From positions 51,390-115,389 of the forward strand of contig JAJDTY010000023.1 of the NCBI GenBank assembly GCA_022826945.1: a DNA stretch of 64,000 bases, in the 5' to 3' direction. This document shows, in pieces, positions 36,016-45,412 of the stretch. Every line of letters starts with the position of its first letter. The first letter of the stretch is position 1. Below the pieces are notes generated by a model. That model was not told the DNA's origin. It saw nothing but the letters and a program-made list of their open reading frames with translations, and did no database searches. The stretch is from Candidatus Binatia bacterium (GTDB lineage: Bacteria; Desulfobacterota; Binatia; Bin18). A program made the translations under genes and the position numbers.

Positions 36016-36051
36016 GAGGCCAAGTCCAGAAAAAGATCAGTTTGATCGAGA

Positions 36052-36744
36052 ATGGGTATGAATACCAGCGGGCATTTACGGACTGATCTGGTGAATATCT
36101 GCCACGTCATGTACCAGAAGGGCTTCATTGCGTCCTCAGAGGGGAATGCCAGCGTACGTCTGGGGCCGGACCGTATCCTGATCACGACTCGGGGAGTCCA
36201 TAAAGGCTTCCTCCGAGCAGAACAGTTGATTGAGACCGATGTAGACGGGAAGGCGGTGAGTGACGAGCACGCGCCGTCATCGGAAATCGCCCTCCACCTT
36301 GCCGCGTATCGAGAACGGGAGGATATTACGGCAGTCATTCACGCCCATCCAACCACTGCGATTGCGTGTACATTAGCGGATATCTCGCTGGCCGACGGAA
36401 CCTTGCCTGAAGTCGTGACGGCTCTGGGTGCAATTCCTACCGTCCCCTATGTAACGCCGGGGACGCGTGAGGCTGGTGAAGCCATCTGCCCTTTTATCCG
36501 CCAGTTCGACGCCCTGATGTTAGCTCGGCACGGCTCTGTCACGGTCGGCGGGACCCTCCAAGAGGCCTACTCAAAGCTGGAGATGCTTGAACACGCCGCC
36601 CAGATTCTCTTCCGGGCGCGTCTCCTCGGCGGAGGTGGACCGTTGCCGGAGGCGGAAGTGATCCGCTTATTACGCGCGGGGGGACACGATCCTGACCGCG
36701 TGCTCTCCCAGGTTCAGGCTGGAAAAATTCGACTCGCCAGTTGA
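36052..36744 (+). CDS. Class II aldolase/adducin family protein
   Basis: A 230-residue protein with the zinc-aldolase pattern: SSEGNASVRLG (phosphate-binding), TTRGVHKGFL, APSSEIALHLAAYRERED with the catalytic Glu region, and VIHAHPTTAIACT with the metal-binding histidines. Relatives include fuculose-phosphate and methylthioribulose-phosphate enzymes and decarboxylases, so the substrate is open. It starts at ATG 36052 or ATG 36058. The next gene is 7 nt downstream, so the two form an operon. Confidence 0.82.
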   Translation: MGMNTSGHLRTDLVNICHVMYQKGFIASSEGNASVRLGPDRILITTRGVHKGFLRAEQLIETDVDGKAVSDEHAPSSEIALHLAAYREREDITAVIHAHPTTAIACTLADISLADGTLPEVVTALGAIPTVPYVTPGTREAGEAICPFIRQFDALMLARHGSVTVGGTLQEAYSKLEMLEHAAQILFRARLLGGGGPLPEAEVIRLLRAGGHDPDRVLSQVQAGKIRLAS

Positions 36745-36751
36745 CGTAGGC

Positions 36752-37702
36752 ATGGGTATTCTGAATCGTATCTTCAAGCGGGGCGCGTCTGAGGCGGAGT
36801 CTCCGCCGATCACCTCATCCCCCAGCGCCGAGGCCCAGCAGCTTCCTCCCCCCCAGGGCACGAATAATTATCTCGTCGTGATCCTTGATAGCTGCCGGTA
36901 TGACACCTTTATGGAGGCCCGGCCGAAAACGGTCAGCGCTCTGGGTCAGGTCGAGCGGCGGTGGAGCTATGCGTCGTGGACCGCCCCGTCCCATTACAAC
37001 CTGTTGATGGGATTGCTGCCTCACTCCAGCCCACGGCAGGTCTATGCTTCGGAGTATTACAAACAGGATTTTTTCAAATACCAGGAACGCCTGGGCGCCG
37101 AACAGGTTGAGTTCAAGAGTCTGGTGCCGCAGCTCTTTTTACCCACCTTCTTGAAATGGAAGCTGGGCTACCAGACGCACGCGATGGTCTCCCTGCCCGT
37201 GTTGAATCCGGCCACGCTGCTCAATAAGGATTTCGACTCTTTTACCCTGATGCCGACCCATAATGACATGGCCGCCATGCTCGAGCGCCTGTCCTTCTCA
37301 CCTGACCGACCGTCGTTTTACCTGCTGAATGTTGGCGAGACGCACTACCCGTACGCCTTGCCTGACGAGCCGAGCGAGGAGTGGCCGAAAATTCACGGCG
37401 TGCATGGCGTCTTCAAGCATCTGGATGACGCTGTCGTCGGCGGGAGGCTGATCGAGGATGAAGCGGGGGAGCGGTTCTTCGACCAGGACAAACTCGACCT
37501 GCTTCGGCAGCGACAGGTCAACGCCGTGCGCTATCTTGACGGCGTGTTTGAACGCCTCTTCGATATCGTCCCCCCCAATACCTATATTACGATTACCGCC
37601 GACCACGGCGAGCTATTTGGCGAAGAGGGCTATTTCGGACACGGCCCCATCAACCACGAAAAGGCCTACGAAGTCCCCTTTGTTGAAGGCAAGCTGCGTT
37701 AG
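36752..37702 (+). CDS. Alkaline phosphatase superfamily protein (sulfatase-like fold)
   Basis: A 316-residue protein. A low-complexity start (SEAESPPITSSPSAEAQQLP) is followed by the metal-binding strand VVILDSCRYDTF, the nucleophile loop SWTAPSHYNLLMGLLP, and C-terminal TITADHGELFGEEGYFGHG with metal-binding Asp/His. The loop aligns with CTPSR...TG of sulfatases but has Thr where sulfatases have the Cys turned to formylglycine, as in phosphodiesterase/LtaS-like members. A phospho-ester substrate is therefore more likely than a sulfate ester. It is paired with the aldolase-like gene. Confidence 0.72.
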   Translation: MGILNRIFKRGASEAESPPITSSPSAEAQQLPPPQGTNNYLVVILDSCRYDTFMEARPKTVSALGQVERRWSYASWTAPSHYNLLMGLLPHSSPRQVYASEYYKQDFFKYQERLGAEQVEFKSLVPQLFLPTFLKWKLGYQTHAMVSLPVLNPATLLNKDFDSFTLMPTHNDMAAMLERLSFSPDRPSFYLLNVGETHYPYALPDEPSEEWPKIHGVHGVFKHLDDAVVGGRLIEDEAGERFFDQDKLDLLRQRQVNAVRYLDGVFERLFDIVPPNTYITITADHGELFGEEGYFGHGPINHEKAYEVPFVEGKLR

Positions 37703-37763
37703 GGCTGGCCTCTCCTACGATCCGCCGGGCCTGAGGTACGGCAAGACGGCAACATCAATTGCT

Positions 37764-38198
37764 CTACCCGAACGGGTTCCGTGTTCGCAGTTCTGGAAAT
37801 AGCGAGAAATCACGATCACGGGTGAGGAGCGCTTCAATACCGTGAGCCAGGCAGAGCGCGGCGATCCGGGCATCGTGGACGACCGCGCCACGCACCCGTG
37901 GTCGCTGCACGAGATCGCTCAATACCTTGAGAAAGTCGTCGGTCTCGCCGAGCAGACGATTATTTGGCGATGTGGTCCAGGCTTCGAGTTGCCGCCATGC
38001 ACGCTCCGGCGATGTTGCTGCGTCTTTCCAAATTCGGGGGTTTGTTACGACACTCAGGAATTCGTAGCAGCAGGGCCAGGGAATCGCCCACACCTGGCTC
38101 CCCTCGGCAAGCGTCCGCACAATCGCAAAGGCGGCTTCATGCACGCGGGATTCCTTGCGGTGGGCGTAGACGAGCAGGTTCGTATCGACAGCAATCAT
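37764..38198 (-). CDS. vapC: PIN-domain ribonuclease toxin, VapC family
   Basis: A 144-residue PIN protein: AVDTNLLVYAHRKES with the first Asp, YEFLSVVTNP, VHDARIAALCLAHGIEALLTRDRDFSLFP with the later acidic residues. VapC toxins cleave tRNA or rRNA. Its start overlaps the antitoxin gene by 4 nt (ATGA). It is intact and complete, unlike the PIN gene at 29.7 kb. Confidence 0.9.
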   Translation of the reverse strand: MIAVDTNLLVYAHRKESRVHEAAFAIVRTLAEGSQVWAIPWPCCYEFLSVVTNPRIWKDAATSPERAWRQLEAWTTSPNNRLLGETDDFLKVLSDLVQRPRVRGAVVHDARIAALCLAHGIEALLTRDRDFSLFPELRTRNPFG

Positions 38199-38443
38199 CG
38201 TGTTTCAGTCTCTCCGTAGATCAACTCGCGCAGGTCCTGCCACGAATAGACCTCAAGAGGGTCCTCCGCGCCGGCATGGCCGGTGCTCAAATCGGGCAGC
38301 CGGTAGCGGTTCCGGGAGGGAGACGCAGCAAGCACCTGTCGGAGCCCGTCCTCAACCACGGCGCGCAAGGGGCGGCCCGTCTTCTTGGCGTGACGTTTCG
38401 CCCGTGCCAGCAATTCGTCGTGGATATCGAGCGTCGTTTTCAT
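38195..38443 (-). CDS. vapB: Ribbon-helix-helix antitoxin, VapB type
   Basis: About 82 residues from the Met at 38443, which gives the RHH start KTTLDIHDELLARAKRHAKKTGRPLRAVVEDGL. In-frame ATGs at 38452 and 38461 add a few residues (MGNMGD). The C-terminal region (LPDLSTGHAGAEDPLEVYSW) should wrap the toxin. It precedes vapC with a 4-nt overlap, and the pair probably represses itself. Confidence 0.85.
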   Translation of the reverse strand: MKTTLDIHDELLARAKRHAKKTGRPLRAVVEDGLRQVLAASPSRNRYRLPDLSTGHAGAEDPLEVYSWQDLRELIYGETETR

Positions 38444-38583
38444 GTCTCCCATATTACCCATATATCATAGTATGGCAAGGCCATAATTCACTCACAGGCA
38501 GTACCCAGGCTCCTGCTCCTTCTTTGAGTATTGCCTGAAAGTCGGCTCCAATAAGGAACGGGCGCCGCGTTTAGGGATCATTG

Positions 38584-39528
38584 CTAGGCCGAACGGGAGG
38601 ATGGGAATAATGCAGCCGCAATATGGCGTAGCTGGTCCATCGTTGCGGCCGCGGGTACGGCCGGCAGCAGGGTTATATGCTGGGCTCCAGCGTCAATATA
38701 GCGATGTATGGTGGCTACGCAGTCCTCAGTCGGGCCGAGCGCACTATACTTATCAATAATTCTATCAAACGACTGATTATATTCTGTCGACAGGGTGTGC
38801 ACGGCATTCGCTCGCGCTGCTTCGTAGGTGGGCGCGATACAGAAATATAGGACCACACCCCCGGTAAACGTGGTTCGCGCGGCAGCCTGGCGTTGGTGCC
38901 AGTGCTCCAGCGCCTTGTCCAGGCTGGTGCGAAAACGCTCCGGTGTCACAAAATACGCGAACCAGCCGTCCCCGTACGTTCCGGCCCGTTTCAGCGCCGC
39001 GTCAACCCGGCCGCCGACCCAAATGGGTGGATGCGGTTGCTGAAGCGGACGCGGAGTCATCCGGGCGTTCTCAAATTGCAAAAATTGCCCATCGCACGTT
39101 GCTGAAGGATTGGTCCAGAGTTCCTTAATCACGCGCAGCCCTTCAGTGGCACGCCGGCCCCGTTCCCGTACCGAAATACCGCAGGCTTCATATTCTTTCT
39201 GAAACTCGCCCCCCACACCCACACCGAGGATGGCCCGTCCGCCGGACAGCCAGTCCAGGGTGCCTATCATTTTGGCGACCAGGGTCGGATTGCGCAGCGG
39301 GAGGAGCAGCACCCCGGTACCGAGTTTGATCTTCGTTGTTCGCGCCGCAAACGCGCCCAGCATGGTGAATGGGTCAAGCACTGGGCTGTGCCACAGCACA
39401 TGGTCGCGGTAGAAGAGGATGTCATAGCCAAGCTGTTCGATTTCCTCGGCCCACCGACACAGCGTCGGTCCGGAAACCAAGCCACCCCCAAACCCGCCCA
39501 AGGTTGTTCCGAACGTGACGTGGCTCAT
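38584..39528 (-). CDS. Luciferase-like (LLM class) flavin/F420-dependent oxidoreductase
   Basis: A 314-residue TIM-barrel protein: YDILFYRDHVLWHSPVLDPFTMLGAFAARTTKIKLGTGVLLLPLRNP, AKMIGTLDWLSGGRAILGVGVGGEFQKE, and PPIWVGGRVDAALKRAGTYGDGWF. These are bacterial luciferase/F420-dependent monooxygenase or dehydrogenase marks; whether the cofactor is FMN or F420 cannot be decided here. It lies downstream of a second LLM gene on the same strand, separated by a palindromic element. Confidence 0.87.
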   Translation of the reverse strand: MSHVTFGTTLGGFGGGLVSGPTLCRWAEEIEQLGYDILFYRDHVLWHSPVLDPFTMLGAFAARTTKIKLGTGVLLLPLRNPTLVAKMIGTLDWLSGGRAILGVGVGGEFQKEYEACGISVRERGRRATEGLRVIKELWTNPSATCDGQFLQFENARMTPRPLQQPHPPIWVGGRVDAALKRAGTYGDGWFAYFVTPERFRTSLDKALEHWHQRQAAARTTFTGGVVLYFCIAPTYEAARANAVHTLSTEYNQSFDRIIDKYSALGPTEDCVATIHRYIDAGAQHITLLPAVPAAATMDQLRHIAAALFPSSRSA

Positions 39529-39576
39529 CTTCCGTATCCTTCCCGTCTTCCCGCACCGCAGGCTCGCCTAAGACTA

Positions 39577-39631
39577 AAAGAGTAAACGTGTCCTCCAATA
39601 GACATGCAGATGCTGGACACGTTCACTCTTT
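39577..39631 (+). repeat. Palindromic element copy 6
   Basis: Arms AAAGAGTAAACGTGTCC (39577-39593) and GGACACGTTCACTCTTT (39615-39631), 17 bp with one mismatch, around the interior TCCAATAGACATGCAGATGC plus T. On the minus strand its AAAGAGTGA gives the last codons and TGA stop of the upstream LLM gene. Confidence 0.9.
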
Positions 39632-40501
39632 GCCATGTTTGGCCACGACCTCATCGGCAAAACGCTCGATGGCGGTGGTGACATCGCCAGCCCGTAGCGC
39701 ATGCATGTTGACCAAGAGGCGGTGCACGCCAAGGTCTTCATACACCGCAAGACTGTCCAGCCCCTCCCCGTAGTAATTCCAGTAGGCGGTAATTTCGAGT
39801 TCCTGTCTGTCACGGCCCTGGCGGTCACATTCTTCTGCCAGCGCCCGCATATGGGCCCGGTAGTCGTCCAAATCTTTACCAATCACATACCAGCCGTCTC
39901 CATATTTGACCGTGCGTCGGATAGCCGGTGCCGTCACCCCCCCAATGACCAGCGGTACTCCGCCAGCCTGGGCGGGTCTGGGCCGCATGGTAAACCCCTG
40001 CCAGTTGACAAACTCGCCTCGGAAATCAATTTCCTCACCAGTCCAGACGGCTTTGAGGGCTTCGAGATATTCGTTGGCCCGTTTACCTCGCCGCTCAAAC
40101 GGAACGCCGATAGCGGCAAACTCCTCACGCAGCCAGCCTATACCCAAGCCGAGCATCAATCGGCCCTGGGACAGATGATCAATCGACGAGGCCCATTTGG
40201 CCAAATAGAGCGGACTCATCTGGGGCAAGATGTTGACCCCGGTACCCAGCCGGAGCGTTGCAGTGGCCGAGGCGATGAAGGTTAAGGCAACCAAGGGGTC
40301 GATAATCGGCGCGTCAGGTTTGAACGGCAGTTTTCCGTCCGGGTTGTAGGGATACACCGAGTCATAGTGCTTGGGAATGATCACATGCTCTGCGGTCCAA
40401 ACGGACTCATAGCCGAGCGCTTCCGCCTTTTGGACAAACGGAATCACCATTTCCGGGTCGGTGAACTCACGCAGGTTAATGGGTACGATACCGAATTTCA
40501 T
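39623..40501 (-). CDS. Second LLM-class flavin/F420-dependent oxidoreductase
   Basis: A 292-residue protein of the same family: EALGYESVWTAEHVIIP, LVALTFIASATATLRLGTGVNILPQMSPLYLAKWASSIDHLSQGRLMLGLGIGWLREEF and GVPLVIGGVTAPAIRRTVKYGDGWY. Its closing residues KHGKE and stop (TGA, 39623-39625) are supplied by the palindromic element. A likely duplicate or partner of the downstream LLM gene, although the two have different active-site neighbourhoods. Confidence 0.87.
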   Translation of the reverse strand: MKFGIVPINLREFTDPEMVIPFVQKAEALGYESVWTAEHVIIPKHYDSVYPYNPDGKLPFKPDAPIIDPLVALTFIASATATLRLGTGVNILPQMSPLYLAKWASSIDHLSQGRLMLGLGIGWLREEFAAIGVPFERRGKRANEYLEALKAVWTGEEIDFRGEFVNWQGFTMRPRPAQAGGVPLVIGGVTAPAIRRTVKYGDGWYVIGKDLDDYRAHMRALAEECDRQGRDRQELEITAYWNYYGEGLDSLAVYEDLGVHRLLVNMHALRAGDVTTAIERFADEVVAKHGKE

Positions 40502-40667
40502 ACCTCCTCCTTCTGAGGGAATCGCCGTCCGGACGTGCTCAGGAAGCCAAGCCCGACCTGGATGCTCGAAGACGGCAGGTGAGACGAGCCGCCTGAATCG
40601 TGCCTGCCGTTTGGGTGTCTTTCCTGAAGGGAGCCACGGTCGGCTCAGAGACTATCCGACTCGTTGC

Positions 40668-41594
40668 TTACATCATTCCCGCGTTCCCAGCGACCGTTCG
40701 GCTGCCGGCATCCTCCTCCATCTGCTGCACGGCAAAGATGGAACGGTAGCCGGCGGACCAATCGGGCGGCATGAGGCACGGGCGCGGGTCGAAATCGATC
40801 CACTTCGCAGCCTTGCCACGGATAATGCGATTCGAGAGCGGAGATCGGTCTGTCAAATTGGTGAGCGTAATCGCATCGGCCGCCGCGTACGTCTGGAGGA
40901 GGAGGGGGCGCGTACGCGAAGAGTGGTTGGGCATCGACCCGTGGATCATGCGACAGTTATGGACGGTCACCGATCCTCTGGGGCCCTTCAGCCACACGGC
41001 CTTGTGTGTTCCGACGCGTGCTACATCCTGGTCGCTGAGAGCGCCTGTCCATTCATTGTTCTCGTTGTACAGATCAAACAGCGGACCCTTATGGCTTTCA
41101 GGAATCACCCCCATCGGACCCATCTCCTCGTCCACATCACTCAGGTAGACGCCAATAGTGAGGGGTGAATAATTGGTGTGTGGCCAGTACTGAATGTCCT
41201 GATGCCACTTCACCTCTTCACCTCCGTCCGACCATTTGAAGTTGAGTTTTGAGTGGTGGTATTTCACGTTCGGGCCAAGCAGGTCTTGGGCGAGATCGGC
41301 CAGCGGTCCTTCGAACGTAAACTCACGATAGACCGGATGCACGTCAACCGGACTAATGAGCCGCCGCAGGCGGGGAGTGCTCGGGGTATGACTCGGCTCA
41401 ACGTCAAAGAGTTTTTTGGACGGGGTTTCTATCCGGCTCTGCTCAATGAACTCGTTGGTCGTGGCCCAGAGTGTCTCCAGCCATTCATCAGAGATGAATT
41501 TCTCCAGCAGCAGATACCCCTGATCAAAATAAAACTCGCGCTGTTCTTGGGTGAGGATCTTTGGACTATAAGAAAGGACCTCTTCCGTTTTCAT
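40668..41594 (-). CDS. Phytanoyl-CoA dioxygenase family protein
   Basis: A 308-residue cupin-fold Fe(II)/2-oxoglutarate oxygenase. HQDIQYWPHTNYSPLTIGVYLSDVD holds the His-x-Asp iron ligands, and NCRMIHGSMPNHSSRTRPLLLQTYAA holds the distal His and the 2-oxoglutarate-binding Arg. The substrate cannot be assigned; related proteins act on CoA esters, ectoine and secondary metabolites. It is 24 nt after the phosphofructokinase gene on the same strand. The 166-bp gap on its other side shows no gene. Confidence 0.88.
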   Translation of the reverse strand: MKTEEVLSYSPKILTQEQREFYFDQGYLLLEKFISDEWLETLWATTNEFIEQSRIETPSKKLFDVEPSHTPSTPRLRRLISPVDVHPVYREFTFEGPLADLAQDLLGPNVKYHHSKLNFKWSDGGEEVKWHQDIQYWPHTNYSPLTIGVYLSDVDEEMGPMGVIPESHKGPLFDLYNENNEWTGALSDQDVARVGTHKAVWLKGPRGSVTVHNCRMIHGSMPNHSSRTRPLLLQTYAAADAITLTNLTDRSPLSNRIIRGKAAKWIDFDPRPCLMPPDWSAGYRSIFAVQQMEEDAGSRTVAGNAGMM

Positions 41595-41618
41595 AGTGTC
41601 TCCCTCTGTTGTGGATAG

Positions 41619-42740
41619 TTAGTCGCCAAAACTGGTCCCGACCAGACGAGCCGCCTCAACGAGGGGATGGTCCGGGGAGACCAGTTTCTTTTTCCCCGCG
41701 ACCTCTTCCAAAGGTATGGGCCGGAGCTCCTGGTCCTGCACGGCCAGCATAAAGCCGTCGCGCCCTTCGCGCAGCAACTGGGCGCAGCGCGTGCCCAGCC
41801 AGGTGGCAAGGACACGGTCCGTGGCCGAGGGCGTCCCCCCGCGTTGCAGATGACCAAGAATGGTCAGGCGCGATTCCTGGCCCGTCAGGCGCTCCAACTC
41901 CTGGGTGAGGTGAATCGTATGGCCGACATGTTCCTTGTGGAATTTTTCCAGTTTGGCCGAGACTTTTTCCTTTTCTTCTCTGTCTTTGGCCTCCCTTTTT
42001 TGGCGCACAAGCTCCTCGACTTTTTCGGCGTCACTGAGGGACAGCGCGCCTTCCGCGACCACGACAATGCTGAAGTGCTTCCCCTGTCTGGTACGTTCCC
42101 GGATAGTCTGAGCAACCCGCTCAAGGTCATAGGGAATTTCCGGGATAAGAATGACATCTGCCCCGCCAGCCGTCCCGGCTTGAAGGGCCAACCAGCCGGC
42201 TCTGTGGCCCATGACTTCGACCACGATAATCCGGTCGTGGCTGGTCGCGGTCGAGTGTAGCCGGTCTACGGCTTCGGTCGCGATGCCTACCGCAGTATTA
42301 AAGCCGAACGTGACATCGGTCTTGGCGATATCGTTGTCAATCGTTTTGGGCAGAGTAATGATATTCAGCCCGGCTTTTTTGAGCCGGAGGGCGTTTTTCT
42401 GGGTGCCGCCCCCACCCAGACAGACCAGCGCATCTAGATGATGCCGCCGATAGGTATCAACGATGGCATCCGTCATGTCATGGATTCTGCCCCCAATGGA
42501 CATCCGGTGCGGCTTATCCCGACTGGTGCCGAGAATGGTGCCGCCGTCGGTTAGAATGCCCGAGAGTGCTTTTCTGTCTAATTCCAGGGTTTGATTCTGT
42601 ACCAATCCACGAAAACCGTTTTGAAAGCCGATAATCCGGATATCATAGGCTTCCAGGCAGGCCTTACCGACCGCACGAATTGCCGCGTTGAGGCCGGGAC
42701 AGTCTCCACCACTGGTTAAAATGCCTACGTATTGCGCCAT
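41619..42740 (-). CDS. pfkA: 6-phosphofructokinase
   Basis: A 373-residue protein with the PFK N-terminus [32 protein letters not shown], the catalytic loop [22 protein letters not shown], and [11 protein letters not shown]. The lysine in PKTIDND, together with Gly rather than Asp at the position before it ([10 protein letters not shown]), fits the group III ATP-type PFK pattern more than PPi-dependent enzymes. It phosphorylates fructose-6-phosphate in glycolysis. Upstream is a 154-bp divergent gap to the NTF2-like gene. Confidence 0.92.
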   Translation of the reverse strand: MAQYVGILTSGGDCPGLNAAIRAVGKACLEAYDIRIIGFQNGFRGLVQNQTLELDRKALSGILTDGGTILGTSRDKPHRMSIGGRIHDMTDAIVDTYRRHHLDALVCLGGGGTQKNALRLKKAGLNIITLPKTIDNDIAKTDVTFGFNTAVGIATEAVDRLHSTATSHDRIIVVEVMGHRAGWLALQAGTAGGADVILIPEIPYDLERVAQTIRERTRQGKHFSIVVVAEGALSLSDAEKVEELVRQKREAKDREEKEKVSAKLEKFHKEHVGHTIHLTQELERLTGQESRLTILGHLQRGGTPSATDRVLATWLGTRCAQLLREGRDGFMLAVQDQELRPIPLEEVAGKKKLVSPDHPLVEAARLVGTSFGD

Positions 42741-42894
42741 ACGGTTGCGCCTATATTATGGTCTCCGCCTATTCAATGTCGAGAGCGGATCAAAAATCCG
42801 ACACGTACGGAAGAATGTTTCGGACGGTAGCCGACCATGACAGCGAAAACAAGTTGGCGGCGGCATATACACTCATCCTAAGGAGGACGAACGC

Positions 42895-43299
42895 ATGCAA
42901 ACAGAAGAAACCCGGGCCTTAGTCAAAACCTATTACGAAACCCTGCCGACCGGAGACCGGAAAAAGCTGGCGTCGCTGTTTACCGAGGACATTGTCTGGT
43001 ACCCGCCCCAGAGCGCGCCGATTGGGGTCATTGAGGGTCCGGAGGCGGTGGCCGCCGAACTGGGTGGCGACACCCCGAAAAAACTGTTCGATATGAAGAC
43101 CTTCCGCCTGACCATCCACCGTATCCTGGCCGATGGCGACACCGCAGTAGTCCAGCACGCCATCTCTGCCAAGTCCAAGGACGGCGAGCAGTACGATAAC
43201 GAATACTGCTGGGTGTATCAGTGTCGCGACGGCAAAATCGCCAAGATCGAAGAGTACGCGGATACGCTCAAGGCTGCCCGAATTTTTAAGTGGATGTGA
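42895..43299 (+). CDS. Nuclear transport factor 2-like (SnoaL) fold protein
   Basis: A 134-residue protein with the cone-shaped NTF2 fold: LVKTYYETLPTGDRKKLASLFTEDIVWYPPQ, GVIEGPEAVAAEL and EYCWVYQCRDGKIAKIEEYADT. Such proteins are isomerases, hydrolases or ligand-binding partners. AAGGAGG about 11 nt before the ATG supports the start. The 3' end overlaps the convergent flavoprotein gene by 14 nt. Confidence 0.82.
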   Translation: MQTEETRALVKTYYETLPTGDRKKLASLFTEDIVWYPPQSAPIGVIEGPEAVAAELGGDTPKKLFDMKTFRLTIHRILADGDTAVVQHAISAKSKDGEQYDNEYCWVYQCRDGKIAKIEEYADTLKAARIFKWM

Positions 43300-44809
43300 G
43301 TGGAGGAACGCCAGATGCCACATAGGCAAACATGCGCCGATAATGGCGATACCAGTCGCTCTGAAAGACTTCATTCGGGTCGTACTGACGCTTGAGTTTC
43401 AGAAACGCTGTAAACTGCGGGTAGCAGGCATCGAGTTGCCTGCGCGTGGCCCAACGGTGGTAGGTCAGGAAGTAACTCCCTCCCTGTTCAACGGCCCTCT
43501 CAATGATCCGACGAAAGTCATTCGTTGCTTTCACTATCCCTTGAGGACTGTGGGGCACATGCAGGTTCATCACGATACAGGCGTAGGACTCCTTCGCCCA
43601 GGGGAGGAAAGCCTCCTCGTCCTTTTCAATGAGACGGATTGTGCCATAGATGACCCTGGCCTTGTCACGGCGAAAGTCCGAAGCAAGGGTGCCGAGGAAG
43701 GTGGCTAGCGCTGGCCGGGGAACATACACCTCGGTGATCATCTCAGTCCCCGGCCAGTGCGCACCGGTCCGTCGGTCAACCGCCCTGTGGTAGTCGTCAA
43801 GATAGGTGCTGAGCTGATGGGTGTCGGACCAATAGAGCTGACCACTGGTAGAAAGATAGTACGATGAATACATGTCAAAGGCCCGGCTCGGGTCCGTATG
43901 TGCCAGAAAATTGAGTTCGCGCCAGTTGTCCGGCTCTAAGCGCTTCTGCTCGGAAGTAATCGGGGTGGACATCTCAACCGGTTGATAGCAAGAAAATACG
44001 CCTTTCTTCAAAAACTCGTCGGATTCCGGGTCAATGGAGAACTGACAATCGCCGTAGAGATGTCCATCTGCGATACGTTGCTCAAAGGCTGGGAGGAGTT
44101 TGTCTATGTCAATGATCTCGACCACCCGTCGAAGCTTTCGGCGAGGCATCAAACGCAGGGTGACACTTGCGATCGCGCCAAAGAGTCCATACCCCCCTAT
44201 CGCAAGCGCGAACAGCTCACTGTTTTCAGAGCGGCTGCACACTTGTACCTCTCCATTCGCATCCACGAGCCGGAAGGACTCAACATCGTTGATAATCGGT
44301 TTGAACGTCAGGCCGCGACCGTGAACGTTAGCGCCCAGCGCGCCGCCTAGACAGAGTCGGTCCGCCCCGGTCTGCTTCTGGATGATTCCCCACTGCTGTA
44401 CCTCTCCTGCCTGTATTTTGATCAAATGGTCAATCAGTTCGGGCCATTGTATGCCCGCCTCGACCTCGACCAATCCACGTACGCCGTCGAAGGTGAGAAC
44501 CCGATTCATTGAGCGGGTGTCGAGCAGCAGGGTATCAGCCCCGAACTGTTGGCCCCCCATGGCATGCCTCCCACCCGCGATACTGATAGTCCTGTCCGTC
44601 TGAACGCCCCGCTGCACGGCAGCCTGGAGGTCCGCCAGGCCGTCCGGCCTGACGATCTCGCGCACATAGGTGGGATTCAGTTGCGAGTGGATATCGTTGA
44701 CCAGCACGGGATCATCATCAGCTAGTTTCTGAGCGAATGTGGTCGGGGCTATCACCAGCCCGGCACCTGCCTGGGTCGCCACAGTCAGAAAGCGTCTTCG
44801 TGTCAGCAT
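43286..44809 (-). CDS. Tat-exported FAD-linked oxidoreductase (aldonolactone/alcohol oxidase-like)
   Basis: About 507 residues from the ATG at 44809 (GAGG before it). The N-terminal MLTRRRFLTVATQAGAGLVI is a twin-arginine-type signal. A VAO/PCMH FAD domain follows with REIVRPDGLADLQAAVQ, ISIAGGRHAMGGQQFG and GGALGANVHGRGLTFKPIINDVESF; the C-terminal cap is berberine/lactone-oxidase-like. A longer open frame to 44959 has no signal features. It should act in the periplasm on an unknown alcohol or lactone. It overlaps the NTF2 gene tail-to-tail by 14 nt. Confidence 0.85.
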   Translation of the reverse strand: MLTRRRFLTVATQAGAGLVIAPTTFAQKLADDDPVLVNDIHSQLNPTYVREIVRPDGLADLQAAVQRGVQTDRTISIAGGRHAMGGQQFGADTLLLDTRSMNRVLTFDGVRGLVEVEAGIQWPELIDHLIKIQAGEVQQWGIIQKQTGADRLCLGGALGANVHGRGLTFKPIINDVESFRLVDANGEVQVCSRSENSELFALAIGGYGLFGAIASVTLRLMPRRKLRRVVEIIDIDKLLPAFEQRIADGHLYGDCQFSIDPESDEFLKKGVFSCYQPVEMSTPITSEQKRLEPDNWRELNFLAHTDPSRAFDMYSSYYLSTSGQLYWSDTHQLSTYLDDYHRAVDRRTGAHWPGTEMITEVYVPRPALATFLGTLASDFRRDKARVIYGTIRLIEKDEEAFLPWAKESYACIVMNLHVPHSPQGIVKATNDFRRIIERAVEQGGSYFLTYHRWATRRQLDACYPQFTAFLKLKRQYDPNEVFQSDWYRHYRRMFAYVASGVPPLTST

Positions 44810-44920
44810 GGCGAGACCTCCATATCCTCCCATGGATAGACTGAATCTCCTCCCCAATTGTCCCTCCCTCCCGGAACCGATACAACTCCCCATAGTGCTG
44901 GCATGCGAGGGAAGCAAATA

Positions 44921-45385
44921 ATGAGCGAGCGACCGTTTAGAGTGCTGGGGATTCAACAAATCGCGGTGGGCGGGCTGGATAAGAATCCACTGCGGAAGTT
45001 CTGGGTCGATACCCTGGGGCTAAGCCTGAGCGGCAACTATCGCAGTGAGAACGAGAATGTGGATGAGGACATTGCGGTGATTGGCTCGGGACCCCTCAAG
45101 CTGGAAGTGGATTTAATGCAGCCTATCGACCCGGAGAAACGACCCAAGGTCCAGGACCCGCCGCTAAACCACATCGGTCTGTGGATCGACGACCTGCACG
45201 CCGCCGAAAAATGGCTGACGGCGCAAGGCGTACGATTTACGCCGGGTGGCATACGCAAGGGCGCGGCCGGCTATGATGTGTGTTTCATCCACCCCAAGGG
45301 CAATGCGGAGTTCCCGCTGTGTGGCGAGGGCGTGTTGATCGAACTGGTACAGGCGCCTGTCGAGGTGATTGAGGCGTTGTCATAG
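44921..45385 (+). CDS. VOC/glyoxalase-fold protein
   Basis: About 154 residues from ATG 44921 (GAGGGAAG upstream); the longer frame from 44858 overlaps the divergent promoter. Features: [54 protein letters not shown], and [13 protein letters not shown] with the metal-binding Glu. Members are glyoxalases, dioxygenases or epimerases; the function is not assignable. Confidence 0.82.
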   Translation: MSERPFRVLGIQQIAVGGLDKNPLRKFWVDTLGLSLSGNYRSENENVDEDIAVIGSGPLKLEVDLMQPIDPEKRPKVQDPPLNHIGLWIDDLHAAEKWLTAQGVRFTPGGIRKGAAGYDVCFIHPKGNAEFPLCGEGVLIELVQAPVEVIEALS

Positions 45386-45412
45386 AACAGAACCCACCCC
45401 GGCCTTCGGCCA

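Larger units (their letters stand above)
35681..36051. other. Gene-free stretch with two palindromic elements and a GC-rich hairpin
   Basis: This 371-bp gap lies between the acyl-CoA dehydrogenase (leftward) and the aldolase-type gene (rightward). It holds palindromic element copies 4 and 5. Between them, at 35858-35963, is a GC-rich segment with the inverted pair AACCCGGC (about 35912) and GCCGGGTT (about 35948). No other gene was seen. Confidence 0.6.
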
